A stretch of DNA of 64,000 bases from Herbaspirillum sp. GW103 (GTDB lineage: Bacteria > Pseudomonadota > Gammaproteobacteria > Burkholderiales > Burkholderiaceae_D). The notes under the pieces were generated by a model. It had not been told where the DNA came from, did not search any database, and worked only from the letters and a program-made list of their open reading frames with translations. Position numbers and translations under genes: made by a program. Where the stretch lies: positions 1,674,001 to 1,738,000 of the forward strand of contig NZ_AJVC01000003.1 in assembly GCF_000261365.1 (NCBI RefSeq), in the 5' to 3' direction. Each line of letters begins with the position of its first letter. Positions within the stretch are counted from its first letter, which is position 1. Positions 61,453 to 64,000 of this stretch are shown here, piece after piece.

Positions 61453-62313
61453 TTACTTGCCCTTGGCCTGCTTGACGTGCTCTTCCAGTTCGAGGAAGGT
61501 CGGACGCTCGGTCGAGAACAGGACCTTGCGGCCGAATTCGATCGACAGGGCCGGCGCATAGCCATTGAGGCTGGCCAGCAGGGTCACCTTCACGCACTGG
61601 TAGATCTTGGTCGATTCGTGCAGCTTCTGTTCCAGCAGGCTGGAGAGCGGGCCCACGAAACCGTAGGCCAGCAGAATACCGAGGAAGGTACCGACCAGCG
61701 CGTGCGCGATCAGCATGCCCAGCTCGGAGGGCGGGATACCCACCGATTCCATGGTGTGCACCACGCCCATGACCGCTGCCACGATACCGAAGGCCGGCAT
61801 GCCGTCGCCCAGCTTGGCGATGCAGTGCACCGGAATTTCGCCCTCGTGGTGGTGGGTCTCGATTTCGTTGTCCATCAGGTTTTCGATCTGGAACGCATCC
61901 ATGTTGCCCGAGACCATCAGACGCAGGTAATCGGTCATGAATTCGATCAGGTGATGGTCCGCCAGCACGCCCGGGTACTTGCTGAAGATGGGGCTGCTCT
62001 CGGGCTCTTCGATATCGCCTTCGATCGACATCAGACCTTCCTTGCGGGATTTGGTCAGGATTTCGAACAGCAGCGCCATCAGTTCCATGTACAGCGCCTT
62101 GGTATAGGCACTGCCCTTGAAGACGGTGGGCAAGGCCTTCAGGGTCGCCTTGATCGCCTTGCCGTTGTTACCGACCAGGAAAGCGCCCCCTGCAGCACCG
62201 CCGATCATGAGCAGCTCGATTGGCTGGAACAGTGCCCCCAGGTGGCCCCCTGCCATGGCAAAGCCGCCGAAGACGGACGCCATGACCACGATATATCCAA
62301 TGATGACTAACAA
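61453..62313 (-). CDS. motA: Flagellar stator protein MotA
   Basis: A 286-residue proton channel subunit with four membrane helices. The start is a TTG at 62313 (read MLVIIGYIVVMASVFGGF), preceded by GGGAG; it matches the N-terminus of other MotA proteins, so an internal ATG is unlikely. The functionally critical proline region SVGIPPSELGMLIAHALVG and the charged cytoplasmic loop are intact. First gene of the motA-motB-(cheZ-like)-cheY-cheA-cheW group. Confidence 0.96.
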   Translation of the reverse strand: MLVIIGYIVVMASVFGGFAMAGGHLGALFQPIELLMIGGAAGGAFLVGNNGKAIKATLKALPTVFKGSAYTKALYMELMALLFEILTKSRKEGLMSIEGDIEEPESSPIFSKYPGVLADHHLIEFMTDYLRLMVSGNMDAFQIENLMDNEIETHHHEGEIPVHCIAKLGDGMPAFGIVAAVMGVVHTMESVGIPPSELGMLIAHALVGTFLGILLAYGFVGPLSSLLEQKLHESTKIYQCVKVTLLASLNGYAPALSIEFGRKVLFSTERPTFLELEEHVKQAKGK

Positions 62314-62426
62314 GTGCCTACTCCCGTCCCTGTGGCGTTGAGTGTATTTTCACGTTCATCAGATTACAGGTATTCCAATCAAGCAAATGAGGGAATACAT
62401 ATCCGAAAAACGCCCTTCCTTTTTGA

Positions 62427-62453
62427 TTTACGGCTGAATTGGCACAAACTTGA
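62427..62453 (-). promoter_or_regulatory. FliA (sigma-28) promoter of motA
   Basis: On the minus strand TCAAGTTT (62453-62446), an exact 11-bp spacer, then GCCGTAAA (62434-62427); consensus is TAAAGTTT-N11-GCCGATAA, so 7 of 8 and 6 of 8 match. It lies about 114 bp upstream of the motA start and would make mot-che a late (class 3) flagellar operon. Confidence 0.7.
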
Positions 62454-62502
62454 TACGTCGCGTCTCGCAGCCGCTGCCAAGGGCCTGCGCGGCTCCCAGC
62501 CC

Positions 62503-63297
62503 TCACATGCGCCACCCGTGCAGCACCCTGCCGCCGTCCTCGGGGGCGACCACGACATCAGGTGCAGCACCGGGAATATGAAACTCATAGCTCAGAAGCA
62601 GCGTCCCCGGCCGCATCTCGGCGCGCGCCTTGTGCCACAGCGCCTCCATCGCCGCCGGTGACAGGTAGGCGAACACCACGTCGTAATCGCCGAAATCGAG
62701 CCGCAGGTAGTCGCCGCGCACGAAACGGCAGCGATCACCTGCCAGCATCGCGCGCACCCGGCTGACCAGCCAAGGCAGGGGCGCGATCTCGATACCGGTG
62801 AATTCGCTCTCGGGGCGGCGGCGCGACAGATCCAGCACGGCGCCACCCAGGCCGCTGCCGATATCCATGAAGCGGATCGGCTGCCCCTCCGGCAGCAGGC
62901 CGGCCACCGCATCCCAGGCGCGCTGCCCGGAAGGATAGAACGGCACCTGGCTGCGGAAGGTCGACCAGAACAACACCAGCATGAACAGGAATACCGCCAG
63001 GAATACCCACGGCGGCACGTGCAGCTGCGCCACACCCAATGTGGCCACCGGGAACACCAGCAGGATCAGCCACCACCATATGGCCATGCGGCACAGACGC
63101 GCCAGCAGCGCGGCCATCACGCCATGCAGCAGGGCAGTCTGGAGGGGGGAAAGAGGAGCAAGACCGGCGCGCTGAAAAAGCACATCCAGCACATTGGCGC
63201 CGACCAGCGCCAGCGCGAACAGCAGCAGGGCCCGCAGCGCCGGCGCCTGCCACCAGGGCCTGCGACCGGCGGCGGGGTGATTCTCAGGTTCGGACAT
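62503..63297 (-). CDS. Membrane-anchored class I SAM methyltransferase (unknown)
   Basis: A 264-residue protein from the ATG at 63297. The first ~115 residues hold about four hydrophobic helices (LLLFALALVGANVLDVLF, WWLILLVFPVATLGVAQL, WVFLAVFLFMLVLFW). The rest is a SAM-dependent methyltransferase fold with RFMDIGSGLGGAVLDLSRR and the acidic IEIAPLP. The target is unknown. It lies between flhC and motA, 98 bp and 189 bp from each, and its position in a motility locus is unusual. Confidence 0.8.
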   Translation of the reverse strand: MSEPENHPAAGRRPWWQAPALRALLLFALALVGANVLDVLFQRAGLAPLSPLQTALLHGVMAALLARLCRMAIWWWLILLVFPVATLGVAQLHVPPWVFLAVFLFMLVLFWSTFRSQVPFYPSGQRAWDAVAGLLPEGQPIRFMDIGSGLGGAVLDLSRRRPESEFTGIEIAPLPWLVSRVRAMLAGDRCRFVRGDYLRLDFGDYDVVFAYLSPAAMEALWHKARAEMRPGTLLLSYEFHIPGAAPDVVVAPEDGGRVLHGWRM

Positions 63298-63395
63298 CGA
63301 GGCAATCGGCCTTATTCTTTTTTGGTTGAACACCCTGGCCCATTACCGCCTCGCTGCAGACCTGCAGCAAGGCATTGGTACATCCCTGCTCCGGC

Positions 63396-64000
63396 TCAGG
63401 CCACAGCGGCCAGGACCGACGTGGCGACCAGGGGCGCGGCAGCAGCCACCGGCAGGGCAGCCTCGGCCAGACCCATGGTGACGGCATCCTTGGCCTTCTT
63501 GGTCTTGCCGGCCCGCGACGGCATGTGGCACAGACCGCACAGGTAATCCTGGTGCAGGTCCAGACGATGCACGACGAAATGGCCATTGCACTTGCAGCAG
63601 GGCGTGGTCATGAGCATCTTGCTTTCGAAGAAGCGCACCAGCGTCCAGGCGCGGGTCAGCGAGAGCACGGGTTCGCCGGCATCGTTGTAGCCAACCTGCT
63701 CCAGGTAGAGCTTGTAGGCCTTCATGACGGCTTCGATGCCATTGATGCGGGCGTGCTCCACCAGGTAGCGATGGATATTGATGAACAGCGACGAATGGAT
63801 ATTGGGCTGCCAGGTGATGAACCAGTCCGTGGAGAACGGCAGCATGCCCTTGGGCGGCGAGACGCCCTTCAACTCCTTGTACAGCTTCAGCAGACGCTCG
63901 CGCGAGAGTGAAGTTTCGGATTCCAGCAACTGGAGGCGCGCCCCCAGATTGATCAGTTCGATGGCCAGCTGAATTTCCTGCGCCTCTGTGACAACGCTCT
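63396..64000 (-). CDS. flhC: Flagellar master regulator FlhC (5' end outside window)
   Basis: FlhC forms the FlhD4C2 activator of early flagellar genes. The visible part covers residues from about the fourth (SVVTEAQEIQLAIELINLG) to the stop; the start lies past the window edge. The zinc site is two CxxC pairs, CCKC and CGLC, in the segment CKCNGHFVVHRLDLHQDYLC. The last ~35 residues are Ala/Val-rich. flhD should lie just outside. Confidence 0.95.
   Translation of the reverse strand, partial: SVVTEAQEIQLAIELINLGARLQLLESETSLSRERLLKLYKELKGVSPPKGMLPFSTDWFITWQPNIHSSLFINIHRYLVEHARINGIEAVMKAYKLYLEQVGYNDAGEPVLSLTRAWTLVRFFESKMLMTTPCCKCNGHFVVHRLDLHQDYLCGLCHMPSRAGKTKKAKDAVTMGLAEAALPVAAAAPLVATSVLAAVA

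Overview
The window reads as chromosomal core DNA of a GC-rich betaproteobacterium, most likely Herbaspirillum or a close Oxalobacteraceae relative. The evidence is the gene order (hisS-yfgM-bamB-der-hfq-hflX-hflK-hflC-hisZ-purA; surE-pcm-nlpD-rpoS; gntR-sdhCDAB-sdhE-gltA with odhA-odhB-lpdA), a DUF2863 protein typical of this class, an FlhC flagellar master regulator and strongly GC-biased third codon positions. I see no rRNA, tRNA, prophage, insertion sequence or CRISPR array. Most genes lie on the minus strand, and the strong third-position bias produces very long spurious antisense reading frames.

Layout. 1-4404: the first 1468 codons of a large alpha-2-macroglobulin-like protein, cut by the window edge. 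4509-7821: a LysR regulator divergent from an MFS exporter and a PRISE-type short-chain reductase, a small uncharacterised module. 7909-24382 (minus): a housekeeping block of a phosphoribosyltransferase, purA, hisZ, hflC, hflK, hflX, hfq, der, bamB, yfgM, hisS, ispG, rodZ, rlmN and ndk. 24650-36581: a Bax-inhibitor-1-like membrane protein, then rlmD, rpoS, nlpD, pcm, surE, a YcgR/PilZ protein, a DinG/YoaA helicase, a YdcH-like peptide, a periplasmic coiled-coil protein with a polyglutamine tail, and zapE.

36719-54911 is a TCA-cycle supercluster: lpdA, odhB, odhA, gltA, sdhE, sdhB, sdhA, sdhD, sdhC and a GntR regulator on the minus strand, and mdh, a CitE-like lyase, a small MliC-like secreted protein and acnA on the plus strand. 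The GntR gene sits at the divergence point beside a perfect 20-bp palindrome that is a good operator candidate. 55062-56309 encodes a DUF2863 protein. 56555-64000 (minus) is a motility block: flhC (cut at its start), a membrane-anchored methyltransferase, motA, motB, a CheZ-like protein, cheY, cheA and cheW, with a good FliA (sigma-28) promoter ahead of motA.

No wholly new multi-gene system is evident. The observations most worth following are: five consecutive stem-loops tiling the gltA 3' untranslated region (a candidate 3'UTR-derived small RNA), with an 18/19-nt element also found next to another terminator; seven perfect tandem copies of a 7-bp repeat upstream of nlpD-rpoS; an 18-residue triplicated GYGFF repeat in CheA; an unannotated-looking CheZ-type phosphatase candidate; a histidine/aspartate-rich tail on HisRS; and the absence of pilW/pilF from its expected place between rlmN and rodZ.
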